DNA from: JADJOY01 sp046331705 [NCBI: bacterium]
GTDB lineage: Bacteria; JADJOY01
Length of the DNA: 22,424 nucleotides
Direction: 5' to 3'
NCBI GenBank assembly: GCA_046331705.1
Contig: JAXLQJ010000087.1
Coordinates: forward strand, 1-22,424
In this document: positions 8,084-15,259 of the stretch, in pieces
How the letters are laid out: every line of letters begins with the position of its first letter
How positions within the stretch are numbered: position 1 is the stretch's first letter
Translations under genes and position numbers: made by a program
The notes under the pieces: generated by a model
What the model was told of the DNA's origin: nothing
Databases searched by the model: none
Seen by the model: only the letters and a program-made list of their open reading frames with translations

Positions 8084-8964
8084 CACGGACTGGCGCGCAC
8101 GTCGGACACGAGGACCAGGGCGCCGAAGCCGCCCTTGCAGGATGCCATCAGCTCGGGCGGCACGACATCTTGGATGAACGCGCCCGTTGCGCGCTGGGCC
8201 AGGTAGAACGATGCCTGGAACCCGGTCTTGAGGCCCCATACAGCGGAGTGAGCCAACGGGTGTTCCCCTGCCTTCGTCGTCAGATCGTCCTTCGCCAAGG
8301 CTGTGTGGGTGGGAGCTCCCGACGGACACCGCTTCGGCAGTCCGATGGGCCACGTGCCCGACACGAGCCCTCGGCTTTGCAGCTCGTGAAGGCGGGTCTT
8401 GCCAGCAGTCGTCCACAACGGAACGATCGGCAATGCGGACTCGAGAGGATCCCCGGGCGGCGCGCTGCCGTCCATGAGCTCCACGTAGTTCGAGTGGGCG
8501 TAGAAGTCTTGGAGTGTGTGGAGCGCGCGTCCGAGCGCGAGCAGAGCCTGACGACGGGCACCTGAGTCTTTCAACGCCATCTGCCCTTGCTCGCGCACGA
8601 CCGTGACCATCTCGTCGACGAACTCGGCGCCGTCGTCGAAAGCGCAGTTGTCGAAGTGCACCCGGGACTCGGGCTGGAGGAAGATGTCCTGCAGCCAGTG
8701 CCCGCGGTCGATCAGCCCCGTGCACTCGGCATCCGCAACCTTGGAGAGCTTTTCATGGTAGGTGAGCACGAAGCGCTTCGTCTCGTCCGCAGGCCCTACC
8801 AGCAGGATGCGATCGCCTACGCCCTGCGAAACGCGCCGTTCGATGCCGGTGTACTCGAGATCGGCCTGCGCGGAGCCGCTTCCGGGGCCAGCAGCGTGCG
8901 CTGTGACGGATGCGACGCAAACGCACAAGCAAGCCGCGTGCAATGGACGCAACCGGTTTGACAC
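8083..8964 (-). CDS. Exported Het-C-like / zinc-dependent phospholipase C-fold protein
   Basis: The start is GTG 8964, chosen because a perfect AAGGAGGT sits four bases before it and because it gives a clean signal peptide (residues 1-25, cleavage near AHA); an ATG at 9045 lacks both. The 293-residue protein carries LGRALHTLQDFYAHSNYVEL (144-163), whose HxxxDxxxH spacing (His149, Asp153, His157) and AHSN signature match the Het-C domain and the wider zinc-dependent phospholipase C/S1-P1 nuclease fold. Upstream SRVHFDNC (100-107) matches the conserved HFDN of Het-C proteins, and PTHTALAKD (218-226) is a likely further ligand region. The protein may hydrolyse phosphodiesters of lipids, or may keep only the fold; the activity is inference. 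It is the first gene of a two-gene operon with the HEIGH metallopeptidase. Confidence 0.82.
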   Translation of the reverse strand: MSNRLRPLHAACLCVCVASVTAHAAGPGSGSAQADLEYTGIERRVSQGVGDRILLVGPADETKRFVLTYHEKLSKVADAECTGLIDRGHWLQDIFLQPESRVHFDNCAFDDGAEFVDEMVTVVREQGQMALKDSGARRQALLALGRALHTLQDFYAHSNYVELMDGSAPPGDPLESALPIVPLWTTAGKTRLHELQSRGLVSGTWPIGLPKRCPSGAPTHTALAKDDLTTKAGEHPLAHSAVWGLKTGFQASFYLAQRATGAFIQDVVPPELMASCKGGFGALVLVSDVRASP

Positions 8965-8968
8965 GAAG

Positions 8969-8976
8969 ACCTCCTT
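8969..8976 (-). promoter_or_regulatory. Shine-Dalgarno AAGGAGGT that fixes the GTG start
   Basis: Read on the minus strand, AAGGAGGT is followed by CTTC and then GTG 8964. It is a full-length anti-SD match and places the start of the Het-C-like gene 27 codons inside the longest open frame. Confidence 0.75.
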
Positions 8977-9016
8977 GAACGTGCGGCTCCCGCACCAGAG
9001 TCGGTCCGCCCCGGCA

Positions 9017-9045
9017 GTTCTACTGATCTCGAAGGCAGGGCGCAA
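9017..9045 (-). promoter_or_regulatory. Weak candidate sigma70-type promoter for the Het-C-like operon
   Basis: On the minus strand TTGCGC (9045-9040), a 17-base spacer and TAGAAC (9022-9017) stand about 50 bases before GTG 8964. Spacing is ideal but each box matches consensus only partly, so this is tentative. Confidence 0.25.
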
Positions 9046-9091
9046 TCGCGCGTGCGCCGCGAGTGCCGAATTCGGGTTGACTGCGATCCCG

Positions 9092-9107
9092 GCGCCGCCT
9101 GCGGCGC
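9092..9107. repeat. Small GC hairpin upstream of the Het-C-like operon
   Basis: GCGCCG-CCTG-CGGCGC forms a 6-bp perfect stem with a 4-base loop. It lies between the end of the leftward membrane-protein gene and the Het-C-like operon and could reinforce the terminator at 9125-9160. Confidence 0.35.
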
Positions 9108-9124
9108 GAAGGCGCGGTGATGGA

Positions 9125-9160
9125 GGCTGGATCTCGCCGGCGTCAGCCGCCGATCCAGCC
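9125..9160 (-). terminator. Hairpin spanning the stop codon of the membrane-protein gene
   Basis: GGCTGGATC (9160-9152 on the minus strand) pairs perfectly with GATCCAGCC (9133-9125). Inside, GGCG/CGCC adds four pairs, leaving the TGA stop in the apical loop GCTGA and a 5-base bulge on the 3' side. No T-run follows, so Rho-independent termination may be weak; protection of the mRNA end is another possible role. Confidence 0.5.
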
Positions 9161-9532
9161 GGTCCGGAAGCAGATCACGAGACCGACGACCCAGACGGCG
9201 AGATAGCTCAGCGGGCCGAGGATCCATGCGACGGGCTTTCGGCGACGCACGAGGTCGCGACTCACCACGCCGAGCGTCGCCAGCGCCGACGGCGACAGCA
9301 GCAAGAAGGGAGTCACGAGGGCCCGCACCTCGCGCGGGACCACGAAGGCGAGGCCGAGGAATACGACGCCGAGGAGCGCGAGCCCGACTCCCCAATATCT
9401 CCACTGCTCGCGCGGACGCGGACGCATCCCGAGGAACGTGAACACGATGGGTGCCACGCCCATGAAGACGATCTTGACGACGAGCTCGCCCACGACTCCG
9501 GTTCCTCGGGTCCCCGCGCGGTGGAGGCCCAT
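9143..9532 (-). CDS. Small four-helix integral membrane protein, unknown function
   Basis: The 129-residue protein has four hydrophobic segments: about residues 14-34, 46-65, 71-89 and 101-122, separated by basic loops (RPRPREQ, RRRKP). Nothing in it matches a catalytic or transport motif I recognise. The start is uncertain: ATG 9532 gives a 13-residue polar leader, while GTG 9493 begins right at the first helix and has GAGG about ten bases upstream. The final codons form one arm of a strong hairpin, which suggests that its transcript ends before the Het-C-like operon, so the two are probably separate units. Upstream it faces the glutaredoxin gene divergently. Confidence 0.6.
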   Translation of the reverse strand: MGLHRAGTRGTGVVGELVVKIVFMGVAPIVFTFLGMRPRPREQWRYWGVGLALLGVVFLGLAFVVPREVRALVTPFLLLSPSALATLGVVSRDLVRRRKPVAWILGPLSYLAVWVVGLVICFRTGWIGG

Positions 9533-9712
9533 TCATCCCACACTTCGGCACGGAAGGCGATCGTCGCCCCGTATGCCCCGCAACGGAGGCCGCGGCGGCT
9601 AGCGATGGCTCGCTGCGCCGAAGGACTGTCGCCGCTCGAATCGCGCTTTGGTCGCGAGACGGGTGGCGACGGCGGCTGTTACGTTGCCGTTCTCGCTCGC
9701 GTGAGGGGTGCG

Positions 9713-9976
9713 ATGCAGCCGGTCAAGATCTACACGTCGGATTGGTGCGGTTTCTGTACCGCCGCCAAGCAGCTTCTGAAGACGCGCGGCATCGCGTTCG
9801 AGGAGATCGACACCTCGGGCAACGACGAGCTGCGGGCATGGTTGCGACAGACCACCGGTCGTCGCACGGTGCCGCAGATCTTCATCGGCGAGCGCGCCGT
9901 CGGCGGCTACGAGGAGCTGCGAATGCTGGACATCGAGGGCAAGCTCGGGAAGCTCGTCGCCGGCGAGGACGCGTGA
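9713..9976 (+). CDS. grxC: Glutaredoxin (Grx3-like) with CGFC active site
   Basis: The 87-residue protein starts at ATG 9713, preceded by GAGGGG; the long open frame upstream is a shadow. It has the complete thioredoxin-fold layout of a bacterial class I glutaredoxin: VKIYTSDWCGFC (residues 4-15), the cis-proline TVP segment followed by QIFIGE, and a GG motif (AVGGYEEL) for glutathione binding. It should reduce disulfides or glutathione adducts in the cytoplasm. The active site is CGFC rather than the usual CPYC; it therefore looks like the CGFS of monothiol iron-sulfur glutaredoxins with the second cysteine retained. Its TGA overlaps the ATG of the epimerase gene (TGATG), so the two are co-translated. 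Confidence 0.9.
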   Translation: MQPVKIYTSDWCGFCTAAKQLLKTRGIAFEEIDTSGNDELRAWLRQTTGRRTVPQIFIGERAVGGYEELRMLDIEGKLGKLVAGEDA

Positions 9977-10929
9977 TGCGGGTGCTGGTCACGGGCGGCG
10001 CGGGTTTCATCGGCTCCCATCTGGTCGAGCGGCTGCTCGCCGACGGCCATTTCGTGCGGGTGCTCGACGACTTCTCGACGGGCAAGCGCGGCAACCTGGA
10101 GCTCGTGAGCGCCGGCGCGCCCGCGGGTTGCTTCGAGCTGATCGAGGGCTCGCTGGTCGATCTCGACACCTGTCGGCGCGCGGTCGAGGGAGTCGACGGC
10201 GTGCTGCACCAGGCGGCGCTGCCGAGCGTGCCGCGCTCGGTGCGCGATCCCCTCGGATCCAACGCCGCCAACGTCGACGGCACGCTCAACCTGTTGGTGG
10301 CGGCGCGCGACGCCAAGGTGCGGCGCATGGTGCAGGCCTCGTCGTCGTCGGTCTACGGCAACTCACCGACGCTGCCGAAGCACGAGGGCATGCCCACGAA
10401 TCCGCGTTCGCCGTACGCGCTCACCAAGCTCGCGGGCGAGGTCTACGCGCGGCTCTTCTTCGAGCTCTACGGGCTCGAAACGGTGTGTCTGCGCTACTTC
10501 AACGTGTTCGGTCCGCGCCAGGATCCGTCGTCGCAGTACGCGGCGGTGATCCCGAAGTTCGTGTTCGCGCTGCTCGACGGCAACCCGCCCGAGATCCACG
10601 GCGACGGCGGGCAGACCCGCGACTTCACGTACATCGCCAACGTGGTGGACGCGAACCTGCGCGCGCTCGAGGCGCCCAAGGCCGCTGGCGAAGCGATGAA
10701 CGTCGCGGCGGGCACGCGCACCAGCCTGCTCGAGATGCTGGCGCACATCCAGCAGATCCTCGGCACCAGCATCGCGCCCAAGCACGTGGAGTCGCGCGCA
10801 GGCGACGTGCGGGACTCCCTCGCGGACCTCACCAAGGTGAGCCAGCTCACGGGATACGCGCCCAAGATCGGCTTGCGCGAGGGGCTCGAGCGGTACGTGG
10901 CGTGGGCGCGCTCCGTGCGCGACGCGTGA
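9976..10929 (+). CDS. NAD-dependent UDP-sugar 4-epimerase-like SDR (WbpP/GalE type)
   Basis: The 317-residue extended short-chain dehydrogenase has the N-terminal Rossmann motif GGAGFIG (7-13), an acidic DD at 31-32 that favours NAD(H), the active-site serines ASSSSVYG (121-128), and Tyr147-x3-Lys151 (YALTK). LRYFNVFGPRQDP (172-184) and GDGGQTRDFTYI (209-220) are typical of UDP-GlcNAc/UDP-GalNAc 4-epimerases of the WbpP/TviC group and of dTDP-glucose dehydratase relatives. It most likely interconverts UDP-hexoses or UDP-N-acetylhexosamines for surface polysaccharide synthesis, but no glycosyltransferase lies nearby, so the exact substrate is open. It follows the glutaredoxin through a one-base stop/start overlap. 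Confidence 0.9.
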   Translation: MRVLVTGGAGFIGSHLVERLLADGHFVRVLDDFSTGKRGNLELVSAGAPAGCFELIEGSLVDLDTCRRAVEGVDGVLHQAALPSVPRSVRDPLGSNAANVDGTLNLLVAARDAKVRRMVQASSSSVYGNSPTLPKHEGMPTNPRSPYALTKLAGEVYARLFFELYGLETVCLRYFNVFGPRQDPSSQYAAVIPKFVFALLDGNPPEIHGDGGQTRDFTYIANVVDANLRALEAPKAAGEAMNVAAGTRTSLLEMLAHIQQILGTSIAPKHVESRAGDVRDSLADLTKVSQLTGYAPKIGLREGLERYVAWARSVRDA

Positions 10930-10997
10930 CGGCGCGCGCCGAGCGCGGGGAGCGCGTCGGACAGGTGTGACGCTCGCCCCGTGAGGCCGGCGCGGGT

Positions 10998-11014
10998 GGT
11001 GCCGCTGGGGCACC
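10998..11014. terminator. Hairpin between convergent epimerase and kinase genes
   Basis: GGTGCC-GCTGG-GGCACC is a 6-bp perfect stem with a 5-base loop in the 96-base gap where the two genes converge. No T-run is present on either strand, so termination is inferred from position. Confidence 0.3.
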
Positions 11015-11025
11015 GGCGCGCGCGG

Positions 11026-13431
11026 CTACGCCGTTCGCGGCGCGTCGAGAATCGCGCGGACCAGCGACAGCATCTCGTGCGGTCGGCTCGGCTTCTGGAG
11101 GTAGTGATAGCCGCTCTCGTCGCCGAGCTTGCGGCTCGCCAGCGCGGGGCTGTATCCGCTCGTCAGGATCACCTCGAGACCGGGTGCCCGCGACCGCAAC
11201 GCGGCGGCGAGCTCGAGGCCTGACATGTCCTCCGGCATCACCATGTCGGTGATCAACAGGTCGATCTTGCCCGCGTGCTCGTCCCAGACACGAAGAGCGG
11301 CGGGACCGGAGGCGGCCTCGATCACCCGGTAGCCGTGTTGCACCAGCAGCCGCGCCAGGATGCGGCGCATGTCGCGCTCGTCCTCGACGATCAGCACCGT
11401 CTCCTGGCCGCACAGCTTCGCGGTGGACGGGATCGGCGTGTCCCCCGCCGAGACGACGGCATCGAAGCGCGGCAGCAGGACGTCGAAGGTCGTTCCGTGC
11501 CCCACCTCGCTCTTCACGCGCACGGTGCCGCGGTGCTGGTGGACGATCCCGGACACGGTCGCCAGCCCGAGGCCGGTTCCCTTGCCGAGCTCCTTGGTGG
11601 TGAAGAACGGCTCGAAGATGTGCGCTAGGTCCCCGGGCGCGATCCCGCAGCCGGTGTCGGTCACGCGGATGCGCGCGTACTCGCCGGGGGAACCGTCGGC
11701 GAGGGCGCGCGCGGCCGCGTCGTCCACCATCTCGGTGGCGGTCTCGACCAGCAAGCGCCCGCCGCTGGGCATCGCATCGCGCGCGTTGATGGCCAGGTTC
11801 ATGAGCACCTGCTCGATCATGCCCGCGTCCCCGTTCACCACCAGCGCGCCCGGGTGCAGGCACAGCTCGAGCCCGATGTCCTCGCCGAGGAGGCGCGACA
11901 GCATCTTCGCCAGGTCGCCGACCACCACGTTCACGTCGATGGGCTTGATCTGCATGACCTGCCGACGGCTGAACGCGAGCAGCTGGCGGGTGAGGTCGGC
12001 GGCGCGCTCGAGCGCGCGGGTCATGTCGTCGGTTCGCTCGCGGACCTCGCCGGATGCGGTGGGATGGCTCGACACCTCCTCGGTGAGCATCATCAGCGCG
12101 CCCAGGATGTTGTTGAAGTCGTGCGCGACGCCGCCCGCCAAGCGGCCGATGGCTTCGAGCTTCTGCGCCTGGATGAACTGCTCTTCGGCGCGGCGTCGAT
12201 CGGTGACGTCGGCCGCCACGCCGACGCGCCGCTCGACCCGTCCGGACGCGTCGCGCACCTCCGTGCCGCGGTCTTCGATCCAGCGGATCGAGCCGTCCTT
12301 GCCCACGATCCGGTACTCCGCCTCGAAGGAACCGCTCGCCCACATCGATTCGAGGGCACGCCGCAGGCGCTCCTGGTCCTCGTGATGGACCGCGTCCATC
12401 CAGCTCGCAGGGTCGGCGTAGAGGCTCTCGCAGGAGTGCCCCCAGATTCGTTCGTAGCTGGGGCTGACGTAGAGCACCGCGGTATGGCTCGCATCGGTCA
12501 TCCAGAAGACCTCCTGGATGTTCTCGACCACCTGCCGGAATCGCGCCTCGCTCTCGCGCAGCGCGCGCTCGGCGAGGTGGCGCTCCGTCACGTCCTGGTT
12601 CGCGCCGTAGGTGCGGACCACGCGTCCGGCGGCGTCGCGCTCGACGCGGATCTCGACGTGCATGACGCCGCTCGAGCCGTCGGCGCGGCGAATCGCATGC
12701 TCGAGACAATGGCGATAGTTCCCGTTCCGCGCCGCGCGCGCGGCCTCGATCTCGCTTCTCACCAGCTGAGCGGAATCCGGGGGGAGGAAGCGTCGCGCGT
12801 ACTCGTCGGGCGACATCGTGCCGCCGCCCTCGCGCTCCGCGGAGGTCCCGAAGATCCGGAAGAAGTCGTCGTCGAAGGCGAAGCGGTCGGTCGCGACGTC
12901 GTATTCCCAGTAGCCGAGCTTGGCGATGTCCATCGCGAGCGTGAGCTTGGAGTTGGTGTTGCGTAGCTCGTGCTCCGCGCGGAGTCGCTCGGTGATGTCC
13001 TGGACCTGAGAAAAGAACTGCAAGGGCCGGCGGTTCGCGTCGCGCACGAGCGAGACGTGAAGCTCCGCCAAGCGGATGGTGCCGTCCGGTCGCAGATAGC
13101 GCTTCACGAGCTCGTACGAGTCGGCCTCGCCGGCGAGCAGGCGCTTCACCTGCGCGAGGTCGGGAGCGAGGTCGTCGGGATGCGTGAGCGACTGGAAATC
13201 TCGGGCGAGGAGCGCCTCGCGCGAGTAGCCGAGCATCTCGCACAACGCGGGATTGACGCTCAGGAAACGCCCGTCGGTGGCGACGATCGCCATCCCGATG
13301 GGAGAGCTCTCCATCGCTGCGCGAAAACGCGCCTCGCTCGCGGCCAGCGCTTGCTCGAGCTGGCCCGCGTTGCGCAGCGCCTCGTCGAGCGAGGTGCCGA
13401 ATGACGAGTGGCGATCCGCGAAATCCTGCAT
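11026..13431 (-). CDS. Soluble hybrid sensor histidine kinase (3 PAS, HisKA, HATPase, receiver)
   Basis: The 801-residue protein has no membrane segment. After a short coiled coil come PAS1 (about 31-150), a PAS_3-like PAS2 (about 160-287), PAS3 (about 291-414, with RQVVENIQEVFWMT and a WIEDRG-type PAC end), HisKA with His437 in AHDFNN, and HATPase_c with N-box MNLAINARDA (544-553), G1 DTGCGI (592-597) and lid FFTT/GTGLGL (609-623). The C-terminal receiver has acidic Glu683-Asp684, phospho-acceptor Asp729 (ITDMVMPE) and Lys780. The receiver carries no output domain. PAS3 closely resembles the third PAS of the kinase at 17870-20761, so the two are paralogues in this part. No strong Shine-Dalgarno precedes ATG 13431. 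The ligands of the PAS domains are unknown. Confidence 0.92.
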   Translation of the reverse strand: MQDFADRHSSFGTSLDEALRNAGQLEQALAASEARFRAAMESSPIGMAIVATDGRFLSVNPALCEMLGYSREALLARDFQSLTHPDDLAPDLAQVKRLLAGEADSYELVKRYLRPDGTIRLAELHVSLVRDANRRPLQFFSQVQDITERLRAEHELRNTNSKLTLAMDIAKLGYWEYDVATDRFAFDDDFFRIFGTSAEREGGGTMSPDEYARRFLPPDSAQLVRSEIEAARAARNGNYRHCLEHAIRRADGSSGVMHVEIRVERDAAGRVVRTYGANQDVTERHLAERALRESEARFRQVVENIQEVFWMTDASHTAVLYVSPSYERIWGHSCESLYADPASWMDAVHHEDQERLRRALESMWASGSFEAEYRIVGKDGSIRWIEDRGTEVRDASGRVERRVGVAADVTDRRRAEEQFIQAQKLEAIGRLAGGVAHDFNNILGALMMLTEEVSSHPTASGEVRERTDDMTRALERAADLTRQLLAFSRRQVMQIKPIDVNVVVGDLAKMLSRLLGEDIGLELCLHPGALVVNGDAGMIEQVLMNLAINARDAMPSGGRLLVETATEMVDDAAARALADGSPGEYARIRVTDTGCGIAPGDLAHIFEPFFTTKELGKGTGLGLATVSGIVHQHRGTVRVKSEVGHGTTFDVLLPRFDAVVSAGDTPIPSTAKLCGQETVLIVEDERDMRRILARLLVQHGYRVIEAASGPAALRVWDEHAGKIDLLITDMVMPEDMSGLELAAALRSRAPGLEVILTSGYSPALASRKLGDESGYHYLQKPSRPHEMLSLVRAILDAPRTA

Positions 13432-13639
13432 GGGTATGGCCTACTCGTGGAGCGCGACCATCCACTCGATCGGCCGTGACCGATCGTCGACGTCATCCGA
13501 TCGACGTCGATAAAATGCCGTCGATCCTCCGGGAAAACAACTCGAATCGTCCGAGCGGCCATGGTCACCGCGCGGGGTGGTCCGTGGGCGCCACTCTCGT
13601 CCGGATACCGCGCGACTGCGGGAGCGCGGTCCGCGACGC
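13432..13639. promoter_or_regulatory. Gap upstream of the PAS hybrid kinase with a 12-bp perfect palindrome
   Basis: ATCGACGTCGAT at 13500-13511 is a perfect palindrome, with a related GTCGACGTC just before it (13486-13494). On the minus strand TTGTTT followed, after about 17 bases, by the AT-rich CATTTTATCG gives a weak promoter-like arrangement running into the palindrome, about 75 bases before the kinase ATG. A regulator-binding site near the kinase promoter is possible. No gene is seen here. Confidence 0.25.
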
Positions 13640-15259
13640 TCAGAGCACGCCGCGGGTGGTCCAGGAGGCGAGGGCGGCTTCCGAGCGCTCGACCTCGGTG
13701 GCGGTGCGTGCGGCGTTCCAGCCCAGCTCGTTCGCGAGGATCGGCGCCACCTTCGCGACGAGCGCGCCGGCGAGCGCGGGCTGCCACATGCCCACGCGCG
13801 CCCGCCTGAGCAGCAGGTCGTCGAGCCGCACCACGCCGCCGAAGCGGACGTGCGCGCGCACCTCGGCGGCGCTCAAGTCGGACTCGGGCAACAGCGGATC
13901 GAGCTCGGCGCGGTGGGCGCCGGCGCACGCGATCCAGGCGCGGGCGCCGAGTCGGCGCGCCATCGCGCCGCCGATCGTGGCGCTCAAACCATGTGCCGCG
14001 ATCAGCGCACCGTCGAGGTCGCGGGGCGCCAGGCCCACGAGTGGCGTTCCGTCGGTGCGGCACGGGCCGGCCATGCGGGCGCGTTCGTCCGGCAGGAGGT
14101 CGAGGGCGGCATCCACCGCTTCGGCGGCGGTGGTGCGCCAGGTCGTGAGCTTGCCGCCCGCCACCGAGAGCAGGCGCCGCTCTTCCCAGATCGCTTCCTC
14201 ACGGGTTGCTTCGGAAGGATTGTCCGCGTGCGTGTCGAGGATCGGCCGGAGGCCCGAGTACGTCGCGATCACGTCGGCGGCGCTCAGGTTGCGATCCGGA
14301 AACTGCGCTTGCACCGCGCGCAGGATGTAATCGGCCTCGTCGCGGCTGGGCCGCGGATCGTCGAGATCGCCGTCGTGGTAGAGATCGGTGGTGCCGGCGA
14401 GGACGCCCTCGGGATGCGGCACCACGAAGAGCGGACGGCCGTCGTCGGGAGAGATGAAGCCGACCGCGGAGCGGACCGGCAATCGGTCGTGGTCGAAGAT
14501 CAGGTGCGAGCCTCGCGAGGGTCGCACGCGCCGCCCTTCGAGGCCGAAGCGTTCGCGCAGCCGATCGGTCCAATGGCCCGTGGCGTTCACGACCACGTGG
14601 GCGCGCGCCTCGTGCTCGGCGCCAGTCTCCAGGTCGCGCAGCCGCACTCCCGCGACGCGGCCCTCGGCGTCGTCGATCCCGGCGATCACCTCCGCGCGGG
14701 TGAGCGCCAAGCCGCCGAACGCGAGACCGGTGGCGGCAACGGCGAGCGTCAGGCGCGCGTCGTCGGTGCGCGCGTCGGCGTAGGCGAGGGTGCGATCGAG
14801 GCCCTTGAGGTCGATTCCGGGCGCTTGCGCCGCCAGCTCGTCCGCGTCGAGCCGCGTGTGCTTCTCGGGGCGGCTGGTGAGGCGGTCGTACATCCACAAC
14901 CCGAGGTCGACGGTCCACCCCGGCATCTTGTCGCCGCGCCGCGCGGGGTAGAGGAAGCGGATCGGATCCACGAGGTGGGGGTTCAGGTCCACCATCCGGT
15001 CGCGTTCCGCGCACGAGAGTCGAGTCACCCGGAACTGCATCTGCTTCAGGTAGCGCAGCCCGCCGTGGACGAGCTTCGACGAGCGCGACGAGGTGCCGGA
15101 CGCGATGTCGTTCGACTCGACGAGGAGCACGCGCAGCCCTCGTTGCGCGGCGTCGAGCAAGATGCCCGAGCCCGTGATGCCGCCGCCGACGACGATCAGA
15201 TCGAAAGGGCCCGCCGCGAGCGCCGCGAGCGCTCGCTCACGCCAACCGGGATGGAACAT
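13640..15259 (-). CDS. glpD: Aerobic glycerol-3-phosphate dehydrogenase (FAD)
   Basis: The 539-residue protein is full length for GlpD, which oxidises sn-glycerol 3-phosphate to dihydroxyacetone phosphate at the inner membrane and passes electrons to quinone. Seen are the FAD-binding GGGITGSG (25-32), the GlpD signature DIASGTSSRSSKLVHGGLRY (51-70), the conserved VNATGHWTD and PSRGSH segments in the middle, and SVAGGKLTTWR towards the C-terminal domain, the typical FAD-contacting GGKLTT. Its ATG lies inside the end of the MscS-like gene (23-base overlap), so it is probably translated from the same mRNA. No glpK, glpF or glpR is adjacent, which is less usual. After its stop a 208-base gap leads to the hybrid kinase gene. 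Confidence 0.95.
   Translation of the reverse strand: MFHPGWRERALAALAAGPFDLIVVGGGITGSGILLDAAQRGLRVLLVESNDIASGTSSRSSKLVHGGLRYLKQMQFRVTRLSCAERDRMVDLNPHLVDPIRFLYPARRGDKMPGWTVDLGLWMYDRLTSRPEKHTRLDADELAAQAPGIDLKGLDRTLAYADARTDDARLTLAVAATGLAFGGLALTRAEVIAGIDDAEGRVAGVRLRDLETGAEHEARAHVVVNATGHWTDRLRERFGLEGRRVRPSRGSHLIFDHDRLPVRSAVGFISPDDGRPLFVVPHPEGVLAGTTDLYHDGDLDDPRPSRDEADYILRAVQAQFPDRNLSAADVIATYSGLRPILDTHADNPSEATREEAIWEERRLLSVAGGKLTTWRTTAAEAVDAALDLLPDERARMAGPCRTDGTPLVGLAPRDLDGALIAAHGLSATIGGAMARRLGARAWIACAGAHRAELDPLLPESDLSAAEVRAHVRFGGVVRLDDLLLRRARVGMWQPALAGALVAKVAPILANELGWNAARTATEVERSEAALASWTTRGVL

Noticed and set aside
8084-8725. 214-codon N-terminal extension of the HEIGH metallopeptidase
   Set aside because: It overlaps the Het-C-like gene completely, is Arg-rich and non-protein-like, and the ATG at 8083 gives a proper signal peptide and a TGATG coupling.
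8762-9712. Long N-terminal extension of the glutaredoxin
   Set aside because: It runs antisense through two genes and a terminator-like hairpin; glutaredoxin is complete from ATG 9713 with a GAGGGG site.
13427-13563. Minus-strand frame starting MAARTIRVVFPEDRRHF in the gap before the hybrid kinase
   Set aside because: Third positions are not G/C biased, and it runs into the kinase gene in another frame; treated as chance.
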